A stretch of 15,769 bases of DNA from CAZVXI01 sp964631295 (GCA_964631295.1 CAZVXI010000062.1:1-15769), one strand, 5' to 3'; positions 1-8,791 are shown, numbered from the stretch's first letter. Translations and numbers: made by a program. The notes: generated by a model from the sequence alone, not told the origin.

Positions 1-777
1 TTGATCGCGACGACACGTGACCAGGTGGCGACGAATGAAACGCTTGATTTGATCGCCCCACGCCGCCGCAGTCTGCTCGCGCAGCTCGATGGCCAGCAGG
101 CGCAGCTTCGGCTGGCGAGGACGAACGTGGAACGGTGCACGATCACTGCGCCGATCGGTGGTGTGCTGGAGTTTGTGGATGTTGAAGTCGGCGAGAACCT
201 GACGGCCGGGGCTCGGGTGGCGCGGATTGTGAATCTGGATCAGCTCGAGATTCCGCTGCGTTTGCCTGCAAGCGCGCGGAGCATGCTCGCGGCAGGTTCG
301 CCTGTGGAGATTCGCACGACGGGCAACCAGCGGAGGGCATTCGAGACGAGGATTGATCGACTGTCTCCGAGTGATGATGAGTCGACGCGGACGCTGCTGG
401 TGTATGTGGTCATCGAGCGAAGCGCTGAGACTGCAGCGCTCGCGCCGGGCGTGTTCGTGAGCGGCATCGCGCGTGCAGGCAACATCGCGGAGAGGCAGGT
501 TGTTCCAAGGCAGGCGGTGCGTGACGGCCGCGTGCGGATCGTGCGCGATGGAACGGTTGAGTTCATGGCGATCGAGACGGCGTGGGAGATGGAAAGTGAA
601 CTGAAGCAGACCGGGCTGGAAGATCGCCAGTGGCTTGTACTTGCCGATGAACTGCCGTTGGGAACGATGATCGTGGTTGACGGCGGGCGACGACTTTTGC
701 CGGGCAAACGCGTGCAGCCAATGCTCAGCACGGAACTGGCGGCCAGTTCCAAGGGCGGGAGCGAGGGGCAGCGATGA
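1..777 (+). CDS. RND efflux periplasmic adaptor subunit (HlyD/MFP family), 5'-partial
   Basis: C-terminal part of a membrane fusion protein that links an inner-membrane RND pump to an outer-membrane channel. The reading frame is open to the left edge, so the TTG at position 1 is probably not the true start; the signal peptide and first lipoyl half are missing. Counting from position 1, residues about 25-48 look like the end of the coiled-coil hairpin. Residues about 48-75 (TITAPIGGVLEFVDVEVGE) form the returning lipoyl half with the typical TAP-x-x-G-V pattern. Residues about 77-160 fit the beta-barrel and 160-245 the membrane-proximal domain. The stop overlaps the permease start in an ATGA, implying translational coupling. 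The family call is firm; the substrate cannot be told. Confidence 0.88.
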   Translation: MIATTRDQVATNETLDLIAPRRRSLLAQLDGQQAQLRLARTNVERCTITAPIGGVLEFVDVEVGENLTAGARVARIVNLDQLEIPLRLPASARSMLAAGSPVEIRTTGNQRRAFETRIDRLSPSDDESTRTLLVYVVIERSAETAALAPGVFVSGIARAGNIAERQVVPRQAVRDGRVRIVRDGTVEFMAIETAWEMESELKQTGLEDRQWLVLADELPLGTMIVVDGGRRLLPGKRVQPMLSTELAASSKGGSEGQR

Positions 778-3700
778 GCCTGCCGCGATTCGGCGTTCGC
801 AAGCCGGTGCCGGTGAACCTGCTGATGCTGGCGCTGCTGATCGGCGGGCTTGTGGGGTTCTTCTCGATCCGCCGAGAGTTCTTCCCGGAGACCGATCCGG
901 AAGCGGCGACCATCGCGCTGCCATACCCCGGCGCGACCCCGGAGGAGATCGAAAGCACGCTGGCGCGCAAGGTTGAGGATGCGATCATTGACATCGATGA
1001 AGTCGATGAGATTCGCACGACAATCTCGGAGGGTGGCGGCGGAATCACCGTGCAGTTTCGAGAGGGGACGAACATCGATGAAGCGGTGGACGATCTGAAG
1101 CAGGCGCGCGATGCGCTGCTGGATCTGCCGAATGATGCAGAGGAGATAACCGTCGCGAAGTTGGAGCCGCTGCTGCCCGCGGTGATGGTCACGTTGTTCG
1201 GTGATGTTGACGAGTTGGCGCTCAAGCAGACGATTCGCGCTATACGGGATGACCTGCGCGACCTCGACGGTATGGGCAGCATCCAGGTTTCCGGCGTGCG
1301 CGACTTTGAACATCGAGTTGATGTTGATTATCACGAGATGATCAAGCACGGCATCTCGCTGCCGCAGATTGCTGATGCGATCAGCCAGTGGACGGCGGAT
1401 GTGCCGGGTGGGACAGTGCGGTCGCGCACTGGCAACACGAGTGTGCGCACGACGGGTGTGAGTGAAGAGGCACATGCGATACGCGACATCGTGATCAAGT
1501 CGACACTTGACGGGCAGTCGGTGCGTATCGGTGATGTTGCGACTGTCCGCGAGACATTCGCGGATGTGCAGATGGACACGCGTTTCAACGGCAAACCATC
1601 GGCAACACTCACGGTGTTCAGCGAAAGTAAGCAGGATATCGTCGAGATCGCGGAGATGGTCAAGGGATATGTGGCGGCGCGTCGGGGGGATGAGCCGTCG
1701 TATCGTGTGTCGGATGTGATTGTGAGTTCGCCGCGCGAGCGTGGCTACAGGCATGGGCTGGCTGTCGGGACGCCGCTGCCGCGCGGTGCGGAGCTTGTAA
1801 CGCATTCTGATCTTGCGCGATTTGTGCAGGGTCGCCTGGAGTTGCTCTCAAAGAATGCGTTCTACGGCGCGCTGCTGGTGTTTGGTACGCTGTTCATCTT
1901 CCTGAACTGGCGCGGCGCGTTGTGGGTTGGTGCGGGTCTGACGACGGCGCTCGCGGGCACGCTGCTGCTGATGCAGGCATTCGATATCACACTGAACCTG
2001 CTCACGATGTTCGGGCTGATTGTGGTGCTCGGCCTGCTGGTTGATGATGCGATTGTTGTGGCGGAGAACATTCAGGCGCGTCATGATCAGGGCGAGTCAT
2101 CACTGAATGCTGCCATCAATGGTGCTAATCAGGTGGCGTGGCCGGTGCTTGCAACGGTGCTGACGAGTATCGTCGCTTTTCTGCCGCTGACGTTTATTCG
2201 TGGACAGATTGGTGACCTGCTCGGTGCGCTTCCGGTGGTGGTCGCGTGCGCGCTGCTTATGAGCCTGATTGAATCGCTGTTGATTCTGCCGAGCCACCTC
2301 GGACATTCGCTGATCAAGCGTGACAGAAAACAACCGGGGCGGATCGGCCGGTTTTTCACAGCGTTCGAGAAGAAGCGTGATGACTTCATTTTCGGAAAAT
2401 GTGTGCCCGCGTATTCGCGGTTGCTGCAGCTTGCGCTGCGGTTCCGGTACGTGAGCGTGGCGATTGCATTCGCGACGTTGATCGCATCAATCGGACTGGT
2501 GACCGGAGGCCGTGTGGTGTATCGATTCCTTCCAGGATCTGATGCGGAAACGGTCGTCATTGATGTGCGCATGCCAATCGGCACATCAATCAACGGGACT
2601 GAAGAGGTTGTCTCGGTGTTTGAGGATGTGATCCGCCCGTTGCGCGACAGCGGCGAGGTAACATCGCTGAGTGTGATGCTGGGTGTACGTAATGATCTGA
2701 ATACCGGGACAGTCGCATCTTCGGCGACGCATATTGCGCAGCTTTTCATGGAACTCGCGCCGGTTGAGCAGCGTGATCGTGATTCGGGCGCGATCATCAC
2801 GGCGATTCGTGAATCGATGCGCGGGCGTGTTGATCGGGCGGAGCGCATTACCTATCAGGAGATTTCTGGTGGGCCGGGCGGATCGGACATCACGATTGAG
2901 TTGCTCGGCATGGACACTGAACGCCTGCAACTGGCAGCGGACGAGATCAAGGCGACACTTGCCGATTTTGCGGGTGTGTACGACATTGCTGATGACAATG
3001 CGCTTGGCCAGCGCGAGGTGCAGATTCAGTTGCGGCCGGGCGCAGCGCCGCTCGGCTTCACTGTTGCTGACGTGGCGCGACAGGTACGAGGTGCGTTGTT
3101 CGGGCTTGATGCGCATGTGTTCCAACAGGATGAGGAAGACATTGATGTGCGCGTCCGGCTGAATGAAGAGACACGCGAGTCGCTGTACGCGATTGAATCG
3201 ATGTGGCTGATCAACCCGCAGGGAAGGGCGGTGCCGCTGAGCGAGATCGCAGAACTCACGAATGCATCGGGCTATGCGACGATTCATCGGGTTGACCGCA
3301 AGCGAGCGATCACGGTGACGGCCGCGACAGCATCTGATCTGAGTCCGCAGTCGATTGTCTCCAAGCTGCCGGTGTCGCAATGGCGTGAGGACTATCCGGA
3401 CATCACAATTCGGATGGGTGGGCAGCAGGAACAGCAGTCGGATGCATTCGCTTCGTTGCCGTATGGGTTCGGGGCGGCGCTCATCATGATTTATGTGATC
3501 CTCGCGTGGCTCTTCAGCAGCTACATTCAGCCGATCGCAGTGATGCTGGCGATTCCGTTCGGGATCATCGGAGTGATCTGGGGCCACTACCTGCTCGGGT
3601 ATGAGCTGACGTTCCTGAGTATGATTGGTTTCGTCGCGTTGAGTGGAATCGTCGTCAACGACTCACTGATTCTGGTGAAGTTCTACAACGACCGACGCGA

Positions 3701-4019
3701 GGAAGGCATGGCAAGGCGGCAGGCGATTGTTGAAGCTGGTGAGCGGCGATTGCGGCCGATCTTCCTGACGACGGTCACGACGGTGCTGGGCCTCACACCG
3801 CTGATGCTTGAACAGTCGTTTCAGGCGAAGTTCCTGATCCCGATGGCGATCGCGATCGCGGCCGGGCTGATGAGTGCGACGGTGCTGATCCTGCTCGTCC
3901 TGCCGTGCATTCTGACGATCGTGAACGATGTCACCCGGGCTGCGTTCTACCTCTGGCATGGCCGGCGACTGGAAGAGACACCCACCGCCGGGCAAATGGC
4001 AGATGTGGTTGCCGAGTAG
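774..4019 (+). CDS. RND efflux transporter permease subunit (AcrB/MdtB-like superfamily)
   Basis: Inner-membrane proton-driven drug/solute exporter of 1081 aa, the usual RND length. The order is: TM1 at about residues 12-32, a large periplasmic loop, TM2-6 at about 359-505, TM7 near 559-578, a second periplasmic loop, and TM8-12 from about 898 to 1050. TM4 carries the conserved proton-relay pair in GLLVDDAIVVAEN (D424, D425). In TM10, where AcrB has the relay Lys in a GLSAKNAIL context, this protein has GIVVNDSLI (N962, D963), as in a broad group of less studied RND pumps. The ATG overlaps the adaptor stop by four bases. No outer-membrane channel gene is in the window. Substrate class (drug, metal, lipid) is not deducible. 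Confidence 0.93.
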   Translation: MSLPRFGVRKPVPVNLLMLALLIGGLVGFFSIRREFFPETDPEAATIALPYPGATPEEIESTLARKVEDAIIDIDEVDEIRTTISEGGGGITVQFREGTNIDEAVDDLKQARDALLDLPNDAEEITVAKLEPLLPAVMVTLFGDVDELALKQTIRAIRDDLRDLDGMGSIQVSGVRDFEHRVDVDYHEMIKHGISLPQIADAISQWTADVPGGTVRSRTGNTSVRTTGVSEEAHAIRDIVIKSTLDGQSVRIGDVATVRETFADVQMDTRFNGKPSATLTVFSESKQDIVEIAEMVKGYVAARRGDEPSYRVSDVIVSSPRERGYRHGLAVGTPLPRGAELVTHSDLARFVQGRLELLSKNAFYGALLVFGTLFIFLNWRGALWVGAGLTTALAGTLLLMQAFDITLNLLTMFGLIVVLGLLVDDAIVVAENIQARHDQGESSLNAAINGANQVAWPVLATVLTSIVAFLPLTFIRGQIGDLLGALPVVVACALLMSLIESLLILPSHLGHSLIKRDRKQPGRIGRFFTAFEKKRDDFIFGKCVPAYSRLLQLALRFRYVSVAIAFATLIASIGLVTGGRVVYRFLPGSDAETVVIDVRMPIGTSINGTEEVVSVFEDVIRPLRDSGEVTSLSVMLGVRNDLNTGTVASSATHIAQLFMELAPVEQRDRDSGAIITAIRESMRGRVDRAERITYQEISGGPGGSDITIELLGMDTERLQLAADEIKATLADFAGVYDIADDNALGQREVQIQLRPGAAPLGFTVADVARQVRGALFGLDAHVFQQDEEDIDVRVRLNEETRESLYAIESMWLINPQGRAVPLSEIAELTNASGYATIHRVDRKRAITVTAATASDLSPQSIVSKLPVSQWREDYPDITIRMGGQQEQQSDAFASLPYGFGAALIMIYVILAWLFSSYIQPIAVMLAIPFGIIGVIWGHYLLGYELTFLSMIGFVALSGIVVNDSLILVKFYNDRREEGMARRQAIVEAGERRLRPIFLTTVTTVLGLTPLMLEQSFQAKFLIPMAIAIAAGLMSATVLILLVLPCILTIVNDVTRAAFYLWHGRRLEETPTAGQMADVVAE

Positions 4020-4043
4020 GGTGAAGGTTGCGTGAGGATTGGC

Positions 4044-4049
4044 TATACT
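4044..4049 (+). promoter_or_regulatory. Possible -10 element (TATACT) upstream of ptsI
   Basis: TATACT lies 66 bases before the Enzyme I start in a 96-base gap, preceded by GGC. No good -35 is seen: 17 bases upstream is GTGAAG, three of six matches to TTGACA. The same GGnTATACT context occurs before tRNA-Leu on the minus strand. This would separate ptsI from the RND pair. Confidence 0.4.
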
Positions 4050-4115
4050 GCCGACACGCGGCACAGGACCGAACGGTTCCCGACCATGAGCCGCTTCGTC
4101 TGCTGAACGCACTGT

Positions 4116-5873
4116 ATGGAAGTCATCAAGGGAATCCCTGTCGCACCCGGCATTGCCATCGGGCCGGCCTTCGTGCTGGAGGATGTTGTTGCATACGTCC
4201 CGTTCGTGACGGTGCCCAAGTCGCAGGCGAAGGCCGAACTTGCTCGGTTCGAGGAAGCGGTGGAGGGCGTTCGGCAGGAACTGCACGCGGATCGTGATCG
4301 CGCGGCAGAGCAGCTCGGACCGGAAGCAGCGAAGATTTTCGAGTTCCACCTCGGTCTCCTGCAGGATCAGACGCTGCTCAACCCGATCCGTGAGCAAATC
4401 GAGCAGCAGCATGTTCGGGCGGCGTCGGCGGTGGCCCGCGGTTTCCGCGCCCTCGCTGATCGTTTCCGTGAGATGAGCAATGATGTCTTCCGCGAGAAGG
4501 CCGGCGATGTGATGGATCTCGACCGGCGGCTGCTGCATCTGCTGATCGGCCGGTCGGAAGATCGACTGGCGCACGTGACGGATCCGGTGATTGTGGTTGC
4601 ACATGATCTCACGCCGGCGCAGGTGGCCTCGTTGCGATCCGATCGTGTGCTGGGGTTGGTGCTGGATTCAGGCGGGCGGACGAGCCACAACTCGATCGTC
4701 GCGGCGGCACTGGGCATTCCGGTCGTGGTCGGCACGAAGATCATCAGCGGAGAGGTGGACGACGATCAACTGCTGATCGTGGATGGCAAGGGTGGTGTTG
4801 CGATCCTCCGGCCGGATGAGCAGACGCTCGATCAGTATCGCACCGAGATCGAAGCGATGGCGGGCTTCAGCGAGGGGCTGATTGCCCTGACGGAGCAGGA
4901 GTCTGTCACGCTCGATGGCACGCACATCAACTTGTTGGGCAATATCGAGTTTCCGCACGAGATTGCTCAGGTGCTCAGTAACGGCGGGGAAGGTGTTGGC
5001 CTCTACCGCACGGAGTTCCTGTATCTGACATCCGTCGGCGAACCAACGGAAGATGAGCAGTTCGACGCGTACAAGCAGGCGGTTGAGATGCTGGCAGGTC
5101 GTCCGCTGACGATTCGCACGCTCGACCTCGGGGCAGACAAATACACTCAGCAGCGTGCTCAGGAGCCGGAGCGCAATCCATTCCTCGGCCTGCGGAGTAT
5201 CCGGTTCTGTCTTCAGAATCTGCCGATGTTCAAGCAGCACCTGCGTGCGATCCTGCGTGCCTCGGCGTTTGGGCCGCTGAAGATCATGTTCCCGCTCGTC
5301 TCCACTGCGATGGAACTGCGGCAGGCGAAGATGATCCTGCGCGATGTCATGGAAGAGTGTGAAGAAGCGGGCATTGCCTTCGATCACGATATTCCCATCG
5401 GGATCATGATTGAGGTTCCGAGCGCTGCCCTGATGGCGAGCGTCTTCGCGCGGGAGGCGGATTTCTTCTCCATCGGCACGAACGACCTCATTCAGTACAC
5501 GCTGGCGGTGGACAGAGGCAATGAGCGGGTCGCCAACCTTTACAGTGGTGCCAACCCGGCCGTAATTAAACTGGTCAAGGACGTTATTCGCACCGGGAAG
5601 CGATTTGACGTCGACACGAGCATTTGCGGTGAGATTGCCGGGGAGATCACGTATACAATGCTGCTGATCGGCTTGGGGCTTCGTACCCTCTCACTGGTGC
5701 CATCCCAGATTCCGTATGTGAAGCAGGTGGTGCGAGCGGTCGATATACCACAATGCGAGCGGCTCGCCCGAAAGGTCGGCTCGTTCGATTCCGATCGCAA
5801 GGTGCTCAACACCCTGCGGGATAGTTTGCGGAAAGTACTGCCCGACGCAGGCGGGGGTTGGTCCTCCGGCTGA
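4116..5873 (+). CDS. ptsI: Phosphoenolpyruvate-protein phosphotransferase (PTS Enzyme I)
   Basis: Cytoplasmic Enzyme I, which takes phosphate from PEP onto a histidine and passes it to HPr. At 585 aa it is close to E. coli EI (575 aa), and it has no N-terminal GAF domain, so it is PtsI-type rather than the longer nitrogen-PTS PtsP. The N-terminus KGIPVAPGIAIGPAFVL fits the family start exactly, which supports this ATG even though no clear Shine-Dalgarno precedes it. The phosphohistidine motif GGRTSHNSIV places the active His at 191. The PEP-binding barrel shows LYRTEFLY (R298), TLDLGADK and SICGEIAGE with the catalytic Cys at 504. No HPr, EIIA or sugar permease gene is adjacent, so HPr must lie elsewhere. 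The role may be regulatory rather than sugar uptake, which is inference. Confidence 0.95.
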   Translation: MEVIKGIPVAPGIAIGPAFVLEDVVAYVPFVTVPKSQAKAELARFEEAVEGVRQELHADRDRAAEQLGPEAAKIFEFHLGLLQDQTLLNPIREQIEQQHVRAASAVARGFRALADRFREMSNDVFREKAGDVMDLDRRLLHLLIGRSEDRLAHVTDPVIVVAHDLTPAQVASLRSDRVLGLVLDSGGRTSHNSIVAAALGIPVVVGTKIISGEVDDDQLLIVDGKGGVAILRPDEQTLDQYRTEIEAMAGFSEGLIALTEQESVTLDGTHINLLGNIEFPHEIAQVLSNGGEGVGLYRTEFLYLTSVGEPTEDEQFDAYKQAVEMLAGRPLTIRTLDLGADKYTQQRAQEPERNPFLGLRSIRFCLQNLPMFKQHLRAILRASAFGPLKIMFPLVSTAMELRQAKMILRDVMEECEEAGIAFDHDIPIGIMIEVPSAALMASVFAREADFFSIGTNDLIQYTLAVDRGNERVANLYSGANPAVIKLVKDVIRTGKRFDVDTSICGEIAGEITYTMLLIGLGLRTLSLVPSQIPYVKQVVRAVDIPQCERLARKVGSFDSDRKVLNTLRDSLRKVLPDAGGGWSSG

Positions 5874-6112
5874 ACCGGGCTCAAAGAACATGCGAAGGCA
5901 AATGCCGTTTCGGACTGGACCCTGATCGCCCCTCGCGGCTTGATCGCCCAAACGAGCAGTTGCTTTCACCGGCAGGAACAGTGGCGTGTACTCATGTGCG
6001 AGTAAACGCCGGATGTGATGAATACAGCCGATCGACGCGACTCCGGTGCAGATGGCCATACCAGCTGCAGCCCGCGCGATGATCAAAACGTTCATGCATC
6101 ACCTCCGCGAGT

Positions 6113-6143
6113 TGCGGTCCTGTCGGAAATCGAAAGGACCGCA
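6113..6143 (+). promoter_or_regulatory. Hairpin sequestering the rne ribosome-binding site
   Basis: TGCGGTCCT (6113-6121) is perfectly complementary to AGGACCGCA (6135-6143). Inside it, after one G/A mismatch, TCG (6123-6125) pairs with CGA (6131-6133), leaving a five-base GAAAT loop. The only Shine-Dalgarno candidate for rne, AAAGGA (6133-6138), is in the 3' arm, and the GTG start follows two bases after the stem. An upstream CCGC (6105-6108) could pair instead with GCGG (6114-6117) and open the stem. The 272-base gap 5874-6145 holds no convincing gene. Function as an autoregulatory leader is inferred. Confidence 0.6.
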
Positions 6144-6145
6144 CG

Positions 6146-8791
6146 GTGGCCCAGAAACCGAAGTCTGAGCCGTCTGAAGTCTTGATCGTCAACGATGTTC
6201 CCGGTGAGGAATGTCGCGTTGCGATCCTTCAGGACGGCCATCTCGAAGAACTCTACTCAGAAAAGACCGCAACCGCGACGAACGTCGGGAACATATACCT
6301 CGGGCGCGTGACCAATGTCGAGTCCGCGATCCAGGCAGCGTTCATCGACTTCGGGGAAGGCCAGAACGGCTTTCTTCACGTGTCTGATCTGCATCCCCGA
6401 CACTTCCCCGGCGATGAACAAACCGAGCGGGTCGGCCACAAGATTCCGCGGAAGTCACGGCCGGCCATTCAGGAATGCCTGAAACGCGGGCAGCAGATTC
6501 TCGTGCAGGTGCTCAAGGAAGGCATTGGCACCAAGGGGCCGACGCTCACGAGTTACCTTTCCATTCCCGGTCGACTGCTCGTGGCCATGCCTTTCATGGA
6601 CAAAGTCGGCGTCAGCCGCCGAGTCGAAGATGACGAGCAGCGGCGCGAGATGCGCAAAGTACTCGATCAGCTTGAGTTGCCGGATGGTTTTGGCTTCATC
6701 CTCCGCACTGCCGGGCTTGGTCGAACCAAGACAGATCTCAAACGCGACGTCGCCTATCTGATGCGTCTGTGGAAGACAATGGAGAAGCGGCACAAAGGTG
6801 AGAAAGCGCCTTGCGAACTCTATCGCGAGTCTGACCTGCTCATTCGCACGATCCGCGATGTGTTGCGTCCCTCGATTCACGCGATCGTGATCGATTCGAA
6901 GGACGGCTACGAGCGGGCACGGCATTTCGTCCGCGTGATTGCACCGCGCAGTGCTCCGAAGGTGATTCGATATGCCCGGCCGACGCCGATCTTCCACGCA
7001 TTCGACATCGAGCGCCAGATTGACCTGATCCACTCGCGTGAGGTGCCGCTGCCGTCAGGCGGGTCGATTGTGATCGAGCAGACAGAAGCGCTTGTCGCCA
7101 TCGATGTGAACTCTGGCAAGAGCCTCAAGGCGCGAGACAGTGAAACCAATGCCTATGAGACGAATCGCGAAGCGGTTGACGAGATATGCCGACAGCTGCG
7201 CCTGCGCGATCTCGGCGGGTTGATTATCAACGACCTGATCGACATGCGGCCGACACGCAATCGCCGCAAGATCGAAGACCGCGTGCGGGAGAATCTGAAG
7301 CGCGACCGCGCGAAGTCGACCGCGCTCAAGATCAGCGAGTTCGGCATTCTTGAGATGACACGCCAGCGCATGCGACCGAGTCTGCGCAAGGCTCATTTTG
7401 TCACATGCCCGAACTGCAATGGTCATGGCGAGATCATGTCTGCTGAATCGGTCGCCACGAATGCGGTCCGACATGCAGGTTACCTGCTGCAATACCAGCG
7501 GATTGAAAAACTGGAAGTCGTCTGTTCGCCGCGAGTGGCTTCGGTGATGCTCAGCAGCAAGCGCCGACAACTCGTCCAACTTGAGGACGACACTGGGCGA
7601 ACGGTTGAGGTTCGTGTCAGTGATGCGATCGCGACAGATCGGGTGGATTTCTACGCATACGACGACCGCGGTGCTGACGTTGATATCAGTCGCCTGACGC
7701 CGCTCAAGTTGCCGACGATGAAGGAACTCGAGCAGGATCCTGAGAACGAGATCGATGACCCGCCGATTGATGTCGAAGCGGACATTGACATCGAGATGGA
7801 AGAGGATGACTCGGACAGCAAGCCTGCGACGAAGAAGCGCCGTCGGCGTTCGCGGTCGAAGAAGCCGCAGGCAGATGGTCCCGCAGCATCTGAGGCTTCG
7901 GCTGAAGCAGAGGCGCAAACCGAGAAAGACGCTGCCGAAAGCGAACACCCGAGCGATGGCGACGCCACCGATGATGCGCCGCCGAAGAAACGGCGCAGAC
8001 GCGGGCGTCGAGGTGGCCGCAGGCGATCGAAAAAACGACAGGAGCAGGCCGCTGCCGAGGAACAGCAGACTGCTGCCGATCCACAGGCAGAGGAGCAGCA
8101 GCATGTGGAATCGCGAGAGGGCGGTGGCGAGAGTATGCGTGTGCACGCGCTTGCCAAGGAACTCGGCGTGGCCTCGCGGGAAGTCATTGAGCGCGCGAGT
8201 GGCGACGAATCGATCACTCTCAAGAACCATATGTCATCCGTCCCGCCGGAGCATGTGACGGTCATTCGCGGCTGGTTCAATGATTCTGTGATGACGGCCG
8301 CCTCACAGAACGAAAAGCAGGTTGACGAGTCTGCCGCGGATGACGAGAAGGGATCGGGCAAGCGCCGTCGGCGGTCGCGACGCCGATCAAAGCGAGGCTC
8401 AGGAGCAGGCGACGGATCTTCAGATCCGCAGGCCGCAGCGGATACTGCGCCGGACGACACAAAGGCGCCGCCGGATGATGCTGGGTCGCCCCGAAAGAAG
8501 CGTCGCCGTCGCAGTTCCAACCGAGCAAGTGAACAGACATCGGAGACAGGTGACAAGCAGCCTGCCCACGAGAATCGCGATGATGCTGACGCGGAGTCGA
8601 GAAAGAAGACTCGCCGACGCAAGAAGAAGGTCGATGCAAAGTCTGACGGCAGAGAGGATGCGTCGACCGATGATGGGTCAGGCGACAGTGATGGTTCATC
8701 TGATCCGAAGCAGAAGCGACGCCGGTCTGTGTACGCATCCAGGCGTCGCGTATCGCCGGCGCGAGTGATGGCTGAGCAGCAGGACTCATGA
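6146..8791 (+). CDS. rne: Ribonuclease E/G with IF2-N-like domain and Lys/Arg-rich C-terminal tail
   Basis: Endoribonuclease for mRNA decay and rRNA/tRNA processing. Of 881 aa, residues about 46-135 are an S1 domain (GNIYLGRVTNVESAIQAAF). The DNase I-like catalytic site has D320 (AIDVNSGKS) and D363 (GGLIINDLIDM), 43 residues apart as in E. coli RNase E (D303/D346). CPNCNGHG gives the zinc-link cysteines C421 and C424, offset by the same 17 residues. After about residue 535 the chain is acidic and low-complexity, with six basic blocks near 563, 612, 739, 782, 819 and 856. Between blocks two and three, residues 664-711 form an IF2-N-like module (MRVHALAKELGV... NHMSSVPPE). The start is GTG with AAAGGA seven bases upstream, inside a hairpin. 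The stop overlaps dxr by ATGA. The catalytic call is firm; the tail's role in RNA binding or scaffolding is inferred. Confidence 0.95.
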   Translation: MAQKPKSEPSEVLIVNDVPGEECRVAILQDGHLEELYSEKTATATNVGNIYLGRVTNVESAIQAAFIDFGEGQNGFLHVSDLHPRHFPGDEQTERVGHKIPRKSRPAIQECLKRGQQILVQVLKEGIGTKGPTLTSYLSIPGRLLVAMPFMDKVGVSRRVEDDEQRREMRKVLDQLELPDGFGFILRTAGLGRTKTDLKRDVAYLMRLWKTMEKRHKGEKAPCELYRESDLLIRTIRDVLRPSIHAIVIDSKDGYERARHFVRVIAPRSAPKVIRYARPTPIFHAFDIERQIDLIHSREVPLPSGGSIVIEQTEALVAIDVNSGKSLKARDSETNAYETNREAVDEICRQLRLRDLGGLIINDLIDMRPTRNRRKIEDRVRENLKRDRAKSTALKISEFGILEMTRQRMRPSLRKAHFVTCPNCNGHGEIMSAESVATNAVRHAGYLLQYQRIEKLEVVCSPRVASVMLSSKRRQLVQLEDDTGRTVEVRVSDAIATDRVDFYAYDDRGADVDISRLTPLKLPTMKELEQDPENEIDDPPIDVEADIDIEMEEDDSDSKPATKKRRRRSRSKKPQADGPAASEASAEAEAQTEKDAAESEHPSDGDATDDAPPKKRRRRGRRGGRRRSKKRQEQAAAEEQQTAADPQAEEQQHVESREGGGESMRVHALAKELGVASREVIERASGDESITLKNHMSSVPPEHVTVIRGWFNDSVMTAASQNEKQVDESAADDEKGSGKRRRRSRRRSKRGSGAGDGSSDPQAAADTAPDDTKAPPDDAGSPRKKRRRRSSNRASEQTSETGDKQPAHENRDDADAESRKKTRRRKKKVDAKSDGREDASTDDGSGDSDGSSDPKQKRRRSVYASRRRVSPARVMAEQQDS

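Noticed and set aside
240..1805. Minus-strand open frame of 521 codons
   Set aside because: It is antisense to the RND adaptor and permease, is rich in Arg/His as expected for a complement of GC-rich coding DNA, and matches no family.
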